This document shows, piece after piece, positions 40,854 through 50,450 of a DNA stretch of 64,000 nt; position 1 is the stretch's first letter; each line of letters opens with the position of its first letter. A program made the position numbers and the translations under genes. The stretch lies in contig JAIOKI010000011.1 in NCBI GenBank assembly GCA_028335825.1, forward strand, positions 64,501 through 128,500. Reading direction: 5' to 3'. A model generated the notes under the pieces. That model was not told the origin of the DNA and did not search any database. It was given only the letters and a program-made list of their open reading frames with translations. The DNA is from Nosema muscidifuracis. Lineage: Eukaryota > Microsporidia > Nosematidae.

Positions 40854-41426
40854 ATGGCATTCAAGAAATTTAAATTACAAAAGAAAAAAGAAATAGAAGT
40901 AAAAAAATCTCTACCTATAAACAAATCCATAAAAGTACCACAAACTCATAATAACAAACCTATTATAGAAATAATATCTCATCTTCTACTCATAAAACAG
41001 AACACTGGTCTAAGAAAGATACTCGACTTACCATACACAGAATTAAATAAGAATGCATACATGCTTACTACAAAAATATTAGAAATATCTTTAGAAGAAA
41101 ATTTTAGTAACGATCTTATATACAAAGTACTTAAAAAGATAGTTAAAGATAACGAATATCTTAGTACTATCTTTTTTAAATATTTAGAGGTCAGTATATT
41201 AAGCAATAGGAATTATAAAAAATATTTAGATTTTTGTATAGAAAATTGTAAACAAATGGTTTACAATAATAAAGATAGATTGTGTAGTATAATAGAAGAT
41301 AGACAAATTATTAATAAAATACTAAGTATAAGAACTGAATCTAATATGAGTATTGTAAATCAATGTAATTTTAAGGATAAAATAATTTATGTTGATAATA
41401 AGTTTATAGTATCTAAAAACGAATAA
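40854..41426 (+). CDS. Basic-N-terminus helical protein, unknown (190 aa)
   Basis: Not recognised. The start follows AATCCCACAGAATG, so it is a real gene by the local rule. The first 30 residues are strongly basic (FKKFKLQKKKEIEVKKS), then about 130 residues look all-helical, with LRKILDLPYTELNKNAYML and a run of Leu/Ile-rich helices. A nucleic-acid- or ribosome-associated role would fit the basic end, but that is a guess. Confidence 0.7.
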   Translation: MAFKKFKLQKKKEIEVKKSLPINKSIKVPQTHNNKPIIEIISHLLLIKQNTGLRKILDLPYTELNKNAYMLTTKILEISLEENFSNDLIYKVLKKIVKDNEYLSTIFFKYLEVSILSNRNYKKYLDFCIENCKQMVYNNKDRLCSIIEDRQIINKILSIRTESNMSIVNQCNFKDKIIYVDNKFIVSKNE

Positions 41427-41835
41427 ATTAAATTTTAATTAAGAATTTTTACCAAATTTTAAGATGACGTGTAGTATTATAATACACAAAAATATTTATA
41501 TTTTTAATATAAATATTTTTCTAGTAATAGTAAGCTATTTACTAAAAATAAATATAATTAATTAAATATTTATTTGTAATACAAAATATATTTTATAAGA
41601 CTTTGAATATTTAATTAATTATATCATTTTTTTCAAAATTAACTTAATCTCCATGATATAGATGTGATAAGAAAAAATAAATATTAATGAAATATCTAAA
41701 GATATTTTAAATATTATGTTTATTACTAAATATTATTTGTCTCTTTTATTAAAATATATCTTTTGTAAAATTTTTTATTTAATTATTAGAAAATTATTGG
41801 AGATTTGATATAAAATGATAAATTTATTTATATTT
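41427..41835. other. AT-rich spacer
   Basis: Nothing recognised beyond AT-rich simple sequence. Confidence 0.4.
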
Positions 41836-41965
41836 AATATTATGTTACTAAATTTAATAATATGTTACTAAATTTGATAATATGTTACTATATTTGATAA
41901 TATGTTACTAAATTTGATAATATGTTACTAGATTCAATAATATATTACTATATGTATTTAATAAT
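41836..41965. repeat. 20-bp tandem repeat
   Basis: AATATGTTACTAAATTTGAT repeats about six times with small changes (ATATTTGAT, AGATTCAAT). It continues as looser ATAATATATTA-TATTTACT units to about 42060. Confidence 0.85.
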
Positions 41966-42154
41966 ATATTATTATATTTACTAATGATAAATCTATATTT
42001 ATATAATAATATATTATTATATTTACTATTAATAAATCTATATTTATGTTTACATATTTATATATTTTATATTAAAAAATAAGTTACTATATTTTTTTAT
42101 TTGAAATTAATTATTAAATCAAATTATATAAAAAATTAATTCTTATAATAAAAT

Positions 42155-42480
42155 ATTTTAAATGTAAATATCATAGTAAAGAGAAATATTTTAATAAGTA
42201 AATAATATAGTAACATAATAATTAAATATATAAAATATTTTAATTAGTAAATGTAATAAAATATTTTAATATGTAAATATCATAGTAAAGAAAAATATTT
42301 TAATAAGTAAATATCATAGTAAAGAAAAATATTTTAATATGTAAATATAGTAACATAATATTAAATATAAAAAAATATTTTAATAAGTAAATATATAAAA
42401 TATTTTAATTAGTAAATATCATAATAAGTAAATATATAAAATATTTTAATAAGTAATATAGTAACATATTATAATAAGTT
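42155..42480. repeat. Irregular repeat of AAATATTTTAATAAGTAAATAT(CATAGTAAAG)
   Basis: About ten copies of a 22-35 bp unit, with the CATAGTAAAGA-AA insert present in some copies and absent from others. Confidence 0.75.
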
Positions 42481-42782
42481 ATTAAAAGTATTTAACTTAT
42501 TAAAATAATGAATAATTTTTATTAATTCAAATATCAACAAAAAAATAATTTATTAGTTTTTTTAATAATTAATTTAACAAAATAATTTACATACTAAATA
42601 TTTTGATTTTTTATGATAAATCACAGATCATAATTTAGATATCAAATTAATTTATTATAAAAAATATAAACATATTATTGTAATTGTTTATACCACTGAT
42701 CTTTAAATTTATCAAATTTTAATCTATGACTCATCGTCTACTTAAAAAATATATAATAGAAATGGGTATATATATAAGGTAG

Positions 42783-43175
42783 ATGGAAGAATTTATAAAA
42801 AAAGAATTAGAACATCAAGCTGCTTTAGGTCTTGTTAGATTGAAACGTACTTATAAAAAAATATCTGAATATACACATAAAGGAAGAAAGACTGTATTTC
42901 AAACAATGGTATTAACAGAAGTTTTTAAACTTACTGGATATCCATCTACACAAACTAAAATGGATATATCTCTTTTAATTAATCTATCATTCTCTACTAT
43001 ACAAATATGGTTCCAAAATGAAAGACGATCACGAAGACGTAAATGTAAAAAGTTGAATATCGATCCAGTAGATAATGAAAGTGAATATTTTGAAATTAGT
43101 GTTATGACACTAGTTAAGATTATTGAGAATGTTAAGAAGAAAACTGGTGATGATAAATTAAAAAATGATGCATAA
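42783..43175 (+). CDS. Homeodomain transcription factor (130 aa), paralogue of the gene at 28355
   Basis: The homeodomain spans about residues 30-98. Helix 3 reads TIQIWFQNERRSRRRK with the invariant W-F-x-N core. Helix 1 and its loop, VLTEVFKLTGYPSTQTKMD, run parallel to VLETIFKMTSYPSSITQQD of the gene at 28355. Both proteins end with a short tail of type I-x-V-x-T-L-x-x-I-I. This makes them close relatives within the microsporidian homeodomain set. There is no CCC box, and ATAAGGTAGATGG is the start context. It lies beside a secreted gene and then a helical-repeat gene. Confidence 0.9.
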   Translation: MEEFIKKELEHQAALGLVRLKRTYKKISEYTHKGRKTVFQTMVLTEVFKLTGYPSTQTKMDISLLINLSFSTIQIWFQNERRSRRRKCKKLNIDPVDNESEYFEISVMTLVKIIENVKKKTGDDKLKNDA

Positions 43176-43444
43176 TATGTTTTTTAATTTATATACTACT
43201 TTGTTTGTTTTTACCAACAAAGTAACTTAAATAAAAATATTAAGTACTTAGATTTAACGAATATTTTTTAAAAAGAATAAGGTCTTGAAATTCAAAGTAC
43301 AATCATTTAAATTTTTTTATCAAATATTCTTAAATTATTTAGTAAATGATAAAAATTATATTTGATAAGTTAAAAAATCCAAACTAAACATTTTCTTAAT
43401 CAATTACAATATTAGTAATGCTTTGTTTGTATATTTGATTTTTA

Positions 43445-43720
43445 GAAATAAAATGATATTTGTAAATCTTCTTATAAATAAAATGATATTTGTAAATATT
43501 TTTAAAAATAAAATCATATTAATAGTATTTTTAAAAATAAAATGATATTATTAGTATTTTTAAAAATAAAATGATATTAGAAAATCTTCTTATAAATAAA
43601 ATGAAATTAGAAAATCTTCTTATAAATAAAATGATATTAGAAAATCTTCTTATAAATAAAATGTTATCAGTAGATATTTTTTAAGAATAAAATCATATTA
43701 GAAGATATTCTTATAGATAA
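43445..43720. repeat. 30-bp tandem repeat, about nine copies
   Basis: AAATAAAATGATATTAGAAAATCTTCTTAT-type units (period 29-30) with two sub-variants (AAATCTTCTTAT and AGTATTTTTAAA). The pattern of variants suggests unequal exchange inside the array. Confidence 0.85.
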
Positions 43721-44474
43721 AAAATCTAAAATTATTTTTTTTGAACTATTAGAATAAAATAATTTTAGTCATTTTATCAAACACAATTTCATTTAATTAA
43801 TCTAAAAAAAATTTTATTATTTAATCTTATAAATTTTTATTTTGAATATTTAAAATGACTTTTTTACACGTAGTTACTTATTTATGATAAAAATTAAATA
43901 ATTTATTCAAAATAATTACAACTTATTATCATTAAAATTTTCAATTATTTTTTGTATTATATTGAAATATTATTAATAAATATTATATTAGAACAAATAT
44001 TTAATTTAGTATTTGTATATCTACAAACAAAATCTTTTTAATTAATTATTTAATATTAAATTAAATATCATTCTTAATAGAAAGATTTATTATTGTAAAG
44101 ATCCAAAGTACAATTTACTATTGCTATGTTTAACTTTTAATAAATGACGTACTTGTTTTTATATTCACGTAAACTCTTTGGAATATCCAACTGTCAAAGT
44201 CATCATAATAAAAACGTGTATATTAAAACTATCATTAACAATTATATTCTGTTCTGTAAATAAATTAATAAAATTATAAGTAATATTTTTTAATACGTAT
44301 AAGATGAAACTTAATTGCTTGTTTTTTTATTTATTGAGTAAGAATTTTGATTTTTTTATTAATCATGTATAAATTATGATATCATTGTTTACTATTATGC
44401 TTTCTATAATATTTAATATAAAAAAATAATTAAGCTCCTAATTTTTTTGATTATAATTTTTTTTTCAAACTTAT
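43721..44474. other. AT-rich spacer
   Basis: No gene, relic or orderly repeat recognised up to the start box at 44475. Confidence 0.4.
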
Positions 44475-44477
44475 CCC
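44475..44477 (+). promoter_or_regulatory. CCC start box deciding ATG 44480
   Basis: TTATCCCTTATG. An earlier in-frame ATG at 44447 lies upstream of the box and would add eleven residues before the signal peptide. Confidence 0.65.
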
Positions 44478-44479
44478 TT

Positions 44480-45775
44480 ATGAATTTAATTATAATATCA
44501 TATTTACTTAATGCTATATGTCTAAACATATGGGATATTTCATATCTATACAATGATTATAATATAAGAGATTATATAATAGATACGTTAAAAGATAATA
44601 TTTCTAATGGTACTTGTACAAAAGTAATAAAAAATGATGAAATTTTCAATATGAGTAAAATATTTTTAATTATTAGTCGAAATAATTGTAAGTTATATTT
44701 TATTGATAAATTTAATACAATAGTTACAGAGAGAGAATTTTTTTTTAGTACTAAATCTTTACTTAAAGAAAGGGTTTGTAATATCATAAGAAAAAATGTG
44801 AAAGGAGTTGCATCCCTTTATTATTCATTCTTAGATATAAATTATGAAGAGGTAGTTAAACTTATTGAAGTAGATCTTAAATGGATTGTTCATAAGTCTA
44901 TTATAGTAGACCCTTTGATACTAAAGCCTTATGAGCCATATAATCCAATATCCAAATTTTATTATAGAAGAGAAGAATATTATTTCGAAGAAGATAAATC
45001 TTCAAATAAAAAAATATCTCTTTACAAAGAAATAATAAATATAAATGATAACGATATTGAAGAAATTATTAAAAATTTTATATCGAAACTCAAAGATCTA
45101 AACAAACACGAACTTTCATTCCTGGATGCTGAATTATACGGATTTCTTAATCTATCAAATACAAGATTCTTTTGGAATTGCATTCAGTACATGCTTGAAG
45201 ATGAAAAATTTAGTGCTTATTTTATTTTCTTCCATATGACATCTTTATATCAAGAAGATTTAGTTAAAGAAATATCTATAAAAGATATGCTAGATAAAAT
45301 AAAAACAGTGAAATACGATGATCTGCTATATTCTGAAAAATATGAATGTGAGAATTTCGCATACAAGACGTTTTTTATTTTATTTTCTGAAATGAGTATA
45401 AAAACGAAATATGATTTATTAATATCATGTCTAACAAAAAATTCAACTATTCATGATATAAATCTTTGGGAAGATTTAAAAGATTACATAAAACTTCTTC
45501 GATCTCGTACTGTTCATAAGATTGATTTTTATTATAAAATAGCTGATAAGATTTTAACAGGTAAAGACTGTTCTTCGATTTATAAATCTAATAAGTCTTT
45601 CGTTAAATTTAAAAAAAGAGAATTAAATGATTTTGAAAAAACGATGAAAGAATTATATAAAGGGTTTGAAAAAAATTATCAAGGTAATGAAAATACTAAA
45701 ACTATCGAAATGGATAAAAAATTATTGTTATGCATAAGAGAATGCTATTTAGATTTTATTAATTTAAAACATTGA
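44480..45775 (+). CDS. Secreted protein of unknown function (431 aa), possible relative of the gene at 6640
   Basis: With the start at 44480 the protein begins MNLIIISYLLNAICLNIWD, a good signal peptide. The mature part is acidic and probably helical, with no known domain. In the first 100 residues it parallels the gene at 6640: NIRDYIIDTLKDNISNG beside NIQNQLLEKIQDKLNTG, and LYFIDKFNTIVTE beside IRRFDKLHRITNT. Beyond that, similarity fades. It ends in TGA, unlike most genes here, which end in TAA. It sits between a homeodomain gene and a helical-repeat gene. A secreted or parasite-surface role is inferred only from the leader. Confidence 0.7.
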   Translation: MNLIIISYLLNAICLNIWDISYLYNDYNIRDYIIDTLKDNISNGTCTKVIKNDEIFNMSKIFLIISRNNCKLYFIDKFNTIVTEREFFFSTKSLLKERVCNIIRKNVKGVASLYYSFLDINYEEVVKLIEVDLKWIVHKSIIVDPLILKPYEPYNPISKFYYRREEYYFEEDKSSNKKISLYKEIININDNDIEEIIKNFISKLKDLNKHELSFLDAELYGFLNLSNTRFFWNCIQYMLEDEKFSAYFIFFHMTSLYQEDLVKEISIKDMLDKIKTVKYDDLLYSEKYECENFAYKTFFILFSEMSIKTKYDLLISCLTKNSTIHDINLWEDLKDYIKLLRSRTVHKIDFYYKIADKILTGKDCSSIYKSNKSFVKFKKRELNDFEKTMKELYKGFEKNYQGNENTKTIEMDKKLLLCIRECYLDFINLKH

Positions 45776-45814
45776 TTAAATAAAAAATTTATTTTTTAAT
45801 ATACATGAAGAAAT

Positions 45815-46030
45815 TAAAAATAATTCATATAATTAAAATATCAGCAATTTATATAAGTAAAATATTACAACAACCATATAAAGATGTTAAAAATAATTTA
45901 TATAAGTAAAATATTACAACAACCATTAAAAAATATCAATAACATCTTTAAATAAAAAAAATAATTTATATAAGTAAAATATTACAGCAACCATTAAAAA
46001 AATATCAATAACATCTTTAAATAAAAAAAG
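45815..46030. repeat. About 66-bp tandem repeat between convergent genes
   Basis: ATAATTTATATAAGTAAAATATTACAACAACCATTAAAAAA plus TATCAATAACATCTTTAAATAAAAAA recurs about three times and ends at the stop codon of the helical-repeat gene. Confidence 0.8.
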
Positions 46031-46033
46031 AAT

Positions 46034-47617
46034 TTATTTGAATAGATGAGTAATAAATCCACGACTCTCTTTAGCAGTGACTATTTGCTTCTTCTTATAA
46101 TCACAATTCTTACAATTTTTAGAATGGAAATTTTCTAATCTTCGACAAAGATCTCTATTTATATGAGCTTCATTTTTAATTAAATCTTTACATACTTTAT
46201 TAAAAAAGTCACAATTTTTAGCTATATCACATATTCCAAGCATATGCGAATATATTTTAGTATCAAATTCAGTCTTTTTCTTAAAAAAGTTCAATTTTGA
46301 TGTTCGCATTCGATTCCATTTCGTATAAATGTATATTGCATTCTGACAGCATATCTTGTTAAGCTCAGTATTTTGATAACTGTAACAGTATAAATTATAA
46401 AAATTAAACAAACATTCGATTTGTTCTTCAGTGAGGGTTGTTCGTATCAAATGAGTCTGTAGTTCATTGATTATCTTGACTATTAGATTTACAGGAAGAT
46501 TCTCTATTTTTGTTAATAAATTTTCAAGAATACTTTCAAAATTGATCTCTTTTTTATTATCAAAGACTCTATCGATAATTTCTACTAGTCTCTTTCTCCA
46601 TTTACAATGTTTAATATTTTTTATAGCAGAACAGCACAAAGTAATTCCTCTTAAAAAACTTGATGTATCATTAAACTGACATCTTTCGTAAATAACCCAA
46701 CCATCTTCGTACTTTTTATATTTTATACATATGTCTATCATAGAATTATCAACATATGACGAAGTATCGCTTCGATTTTTTGACCATAATTTTACACAAT
46801 TCTGCCAGTAAACATCCCTTTTAATTTCATCGATCCATATTCTATAATCTCTATGATACTTAAAAATATCAATAATATCTGAAAAGTCTAAGTTATACTT
46901 CCCATTAAGTGATACAAGAAACTTCTTCATATTATTTACAATAGACATTTCAGATTTATCTTTATTAAGTTCTTTAAGAAGTCTTTCTACTCCTTGTTCA
47001 TTATCATCCTCTATTTCAAAAAGGATTGCTAGTTTTAGTACAAAAATATTTTTATCAGTTAAATTTAAAATTTTCATGAACCTAAAATATTCTCTCCTTA
47101 TATAAAATATAACCAAGAGATATTCTTTTAAGTTATCATTTATATAATTTTTATCAAGTTTTTTATAATAAATGTATGCTAAGCTTTCTATTTCTTGTTC
47201 ACAATTAATTTTAAACATTTTTTCTGAGTAATGTGAATTGAACACAGCTATAAGTTGGTTACGTAATGATTCTTTATATAATCTCTCGTTTGTATTGTTA
47301 TTATACTTAGTTATGTACTCGATATCAATTTTATCCTGGGAGTTAACAAAATTAAGTAGAAATATTTCTATAAGAAAAATATCTTCTATATTGAGATTTT
47401 CTACAGAAACGCAGTGGTATTTTATACAATGAAGGAAGAGTGAATAAATACGTGTTAAGTCGTGTACATTATGTAAATTAAGATTTTCTGTACATAGTAA
47501 ACATTCAGTCTTATTTTTCTTAAATTTTGATATGTTAGTCTTTAATGATTCTACACTTGACTTTATCTTCTTGTGGAGAATTTCTTCATCTGGTGATATA
47601 CATTCAGAAAAGTTCAT
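46034..47617 (-). CDS. Alpha-helical repeat protein, paralogue of the gene at 31746
   Basis: A 527-residue protein of unknown function, colinear with the gene at 31746 from end to end. Shared points are CLLC then LHCIKYH at the N terminus, then CEQEIESLA, EYLLVIFYIRREYFRF, WSKNRSDTSSYVDNSMI and DGWVIYER. Near the end come HMLGICD, FFNKVCKDLIKNEAHIN and CKNC. The positions of cysteines and histidines are better kept than the rest, in line with metal binding. No CCC box stands before the ATG at 47617, whereas the paralogue has one. The sheer divergence suggests an old duplication. Confidence 0.75.
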   Translation of the reverse strand: MNFSECISPDEEILHKKIKSSVESLKTNISKFKKNKTECLLCTENLNLHNVHDLTRIYSLFLHCIKYHCVSVENLNIEDIFLIEIFLLNFVNSQDKIDIEYITKYNNNTNERLYKESLRNQLIAVFNSHYSEKMFKINCEQEIESLAYIYYKKLDKNYINDNLKEYLLVIFYIRREYFRFMKILNLTDKNIFVLKLAILFEIEDDNEQGVERLLKELNKDKSEMSIVNNMKKFLVSLNGKYNLDFSDIIDIFKYHRDYRIWIDEIKRDVYWQNCVKLWSKNRSDTSSYVDNSMIDICIKYKKYEDGWVIYERCQFNDTSSFLRGITLCCSAIKNIKHCKWRKRLVEIIDRVFDNKKEINFESILENLLTKIENLPVNLIVKIINELQTHLIRTTLTEEQIECLFNFYNLYCYSYQNTELNKICCQNAIYIYTKWNRMRTSKLNFFKKKTEFDTKIYSHMLGICDIAKNCDFFNKVCKDLIKNEAHINRDLCRRLENFHSKNCKNCDYKKKQIVTAKESRGFITHLFK

Positions 47618-48060
47618 TCTTCTTTGTTTATTTAATTCTTCTATTTATTTTCAAGTGTGTCAAATCAAATTCAAGAAACAAAAAAGGATTCTTATCAATA
47701 AAAAGTAGAAATAACAAATATTGTCTAAAAGTTTAATTAAATTATCCTTTATTAGTTTAAAAGTATTTTATTGATTAATTATAAAATATTTGACATGTGA
47801 AATATATGAAACATAAAATAGTTTTAAAAAATTGAATCAATTATATTTTCAGACTAAAGATATTTATTGATAATCAATATATAATGACAATAAATTAAAT
47901 ATTTCTTATAGCAGAATTTAATAAAATAAATATTTTTTATAGTAAAATTAAATTAACTAAATATTTTTAACACTAAAATTTAATAAATTAAATATTTTTA
48001 ACACTAGAATTTAATTAACTAAATATTTTTAACACTAGAATTTAATCACAAATTAACAAT
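47618..48060. repeat. AT-rich spacer with 32-bp repeats near 47905-48050
   Basis: AATTTAATAAATTAAATATTTTTAACACTA-type units recur about four times at 31-32 bp spacing before the next gene. Confidence 0.7.
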
Positions 48061-48068
48061 CTATTATT

Positions 48069-48461
48069 TTATAATAACTGATATACTAATTTCTTATAAT
48101 CAATCTTAAAAACTTTAACACATTCCAATACTAAAAACTTATTCTTACTTAATTTTCCATAAATCTCATATCGAGAACCTTTATTTAATTTCCCTGCTCC
48201 TTTGACAATACATCTACATGACCCATCAGTGCCAATATACGAATTATCAGAATTTTCTGATAAAATATCTATAAAAAATAGTTTTAGTGTATCCAAAGGA
48301 GTATACTTAATAAAATTAAAAAATATTTTTGTTTTTGTTGTTGCATACTTTGTTGATCTAAGCAAGGATGAAGATTCATAAGACAATGAAACATCTTTAG
48401 TCATATCCTGACTATATATTACTTCCAAATTTAAATTATTAAAAATATCATATTTCTTCAT
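48069..48461 (-). CDS. Small protein, possible OB-fold (130 aa)
   Basis: The start follows AAACCCTGAATG. The C-terminal half alternates strand-like runs: CRCIVKGAGKLNKGSRYEIY, then GKLSKNKFLVLECVKVF. This suits the last strands of an OB fold (small RPA-type or Stn1/Ten1-type single-strand DNA binders). The evidence is a secondary-structure impression only. Start motif and length support a real gene. It is divergent from the CCCH gene, with 380 bases between the two starts. Confidence 0.6.
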   Translation of the reverse strand: MKKYDIFNNLNLEVIYSQDMTKDVSLSYESSSLLRSTKYATTKTKIFFNFIKYTPLDTLKLFFIDILSENSDNSYIGTDGSCRCIVKGAGKLNKGSRYEIYGKLSKNKFLVLECVKVFKIDYKKLVYQLL

Positions 48462-48499
48462 TCAGGGTTTTGATTTTTAACAGTTGTCTGAAAAATTCA

Positions 48500-48765
48500 A
48501 GTAAAAAATTTTCAAAGTTTGATAAAATATTTCTAAGCTAAATAAAATATTCTAAGTTTGATAAAATATTTCTACTAAATAAAATATTCTAAAATTGATA
48601 TAAATTAAAGATCAATTTGGCTTATTAATTTATCATACAAAGGTTAAACTAATAAAATTCCCTAAGTTTGATAAAGTTAAAATACTTTTATAAGTTTAGT
48701 ATAATTAAAATTCCCTAAGTTTAATATAATTAAAATACTTCAAGTTTCATATAAATTAAATTTAT
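48500..48765. repeat. Short irregular repeats in a divergent promoter region
   Basis: AGTTTGATAAAATATTTCTACTAAATAAAATATTCTAA and AAGTTT(G/A)ATATAATTAAAATACTT units recur between the divergent starts at 48461 and 48842. Confidence 0.6.
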
Positions 48766-48841
48766 AATCCTACATCATGAAATTTTTGTTGATCAAAAAT
48801 TTTAGTTTAGAAATATTATTTTTGAAAATACACCCCTAGTA

Positions 48842-49696
48842 ATGCACGACGATTGTTATTTTTATTTGTATTCTGAATGTAAGTTAAAGGAGAGGTGTAG
48901 ATATAGACACAACCCACTTTCTAAAGACAATTTAATTCTTTGCAAAATATGGTCTAAAAATAAAAAATGCAGAATGGATTGTCCTTTGAGACATTCTTTG
49001 TACCATGTTGTTAAACAGAGATCTGACACAATGTGTTACTGGGAAGACAAGGGAGGTTGTACAAAGTACAGGTGTGAGTTTAAACACGTGGATTCTAAAA
49101 AGGATCTTTGGAAAGAACCAAAAGTTAAACTTCTTACAGAAATTATAGAAAGTAAGAATCAACATAATAGTGTCATATCAGTTAATAATGTAAGTAATGA
49201 GGAAACTCCTGATTTTACAGTATCTGATGCTAGTTGTCTTCTAGTAAAAAGTCCTAATGATAAGATATTGGATTCCGATACAGAATTCAAAGAAACCGAA
49301 TTAGGTTCTAAGGATAAAGAAGTAGTAGATTCTACTATAGAAATCAATAATAAATTTATTTCAGAAAAAGAAATTATTATTGATCAGCAGATCGTCAACC
49401 AGAATAATTTTTCGAACTTGACTCCGCATACTTCTACAAATGAAGATATAGAATCTATTAAAACTGATAATGAGAAGGATTTATTGGTTTTAGAAAACAA
49501 ATCTTGTATCCATCCGAAAACACCTTCTTTAAGTTCAAAAGAAGATTCAAATGATCATCTTTTGAAGAGGGGGTTAGTAAACGATGATGAAAAGCCATCT
49601 AAAAAATCTAAATCAGAAAAAAATAATTTAGATTTTGATATAGAAAGCTTAGATCATGAAATCGCGGAACTCGAAAAACTTTTGAATGATTCGTAA
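48842..49696 (+). CDS. CCCH zinc-finger protein of the ZC3H11A type
   Basis: A 284-residue RNA-binding protein. The start follows ACACCCCTAGTAATG. Three CCCH fingers fill the first 82 residues: C5-C13-C19-H23, C34-C43-C47-H51 and C65-C73-C78-H82. Finger spacing and the motifs DDCYF, CRYRH, CKIW and CYWE...GGC...C.F.H follow the N-terminal triple finger of ZC3H11A, an mRNA-export factor linked to the TREX complex. The remaining 200 residues are acidic, low complexity and end in a lysine-rich patch (KPSKKSKSEKN) before a short helix. The export role is inferred from the family. Yth1/CPSF30 has five fingers with other spacing and fits less well. Confidence 0.78.
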   Translation: MHDDCYFYLYSECKLKERCRYRHNPLSKDNLILCKIWSKNKKCRMDCPLRHSLYHVVKQRSDTMCYWEDKGGCTKYRCEFKHVDSKKDLWKEPKVKLLTEIIESKNQHNSVISVNNVSNEETPDFTVSDASCLLVKSPNDKILDSDTEFKETELGSKDKEVVDSTIEINNKFISEKEIIIDQQIVNQNNFSNLTPHTSTNEDIESIKTDNEKDLLVLENKSCIHPKTPSLSSKEDSNDHLLKRGLVNDDEKPSKKSKSEKNNLDFDIESLDHEIAELEKLLNDS

Positions 49697-50450
49697 AGCA
49701 ATTACGAAAGTGTTTAATTAATAAATTATTTATCTACACTTTTTAATTTATTCTACATCATTAGCCAGGTAAACAATTGGGAAATTCGTTTTATTTTAAA
49801 ATCCTAAAATTTTTTTTTTCTCTTAAGAATTTATTAACGTTCACTTGGGGTGATAATTTATATGATTTCTTACTAAATTAAAATGTGTCACTTATCTCAT
49901 TTTTTTAAAAAAAGAATTTGTTTAAAATCTAAAGACTTAGATAATGTAAGAAAATCAAATATATTAGAAGATAGATTTTATTTCAAAAAAATATTTCTCA
50001 ATGATCTTGTAAATTCAATTTTTAATTAGAAGTTGTAATTCCCAGATGGATTTTCTCTCAATAATTAAAAAGTAATTTATAAACTAATCATATGAAAATT
50101 AATATATTTTTCATATCTAAAAGATTAACAATAATCACAAAGTTTGAATTAAAATGAAAATATGGTATTTGATAGAAAAAAAACTATCATATTTTTAGAA
50201 TTTAAACAAAAATCTATTTTGATATTAAATTTTCTTAATTTAACAAGTACATGAATTAGACTTTCTTATAGAAGGATATGTTTATTAATTAATAATTAAA
50301 TTCGTTTAGTTATTTTATTGTATCTTTTTGCTGTATCAAAATTTAATAATAAAAAACTTAACTAAGAAAAAATCTGATTAAGGAAATATTTAAATTCATT
50401 TCTTGATAGATAAATTTCATTCTAAATATTTTTAAAAGTTCACCCCTAAA
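49697..50450. other. AT-rich spacer upstream of LeuRS
   Basis: No gene, relic or tandem repeat recognised, apart from the CACCCCTAAAATG context of the LeuRS start. Confidence 0.5.

Noticed and set aside
43441-43720. The 30-bp array as a coding repeat
   Set aside because: Stops occur in all frames within a few units.
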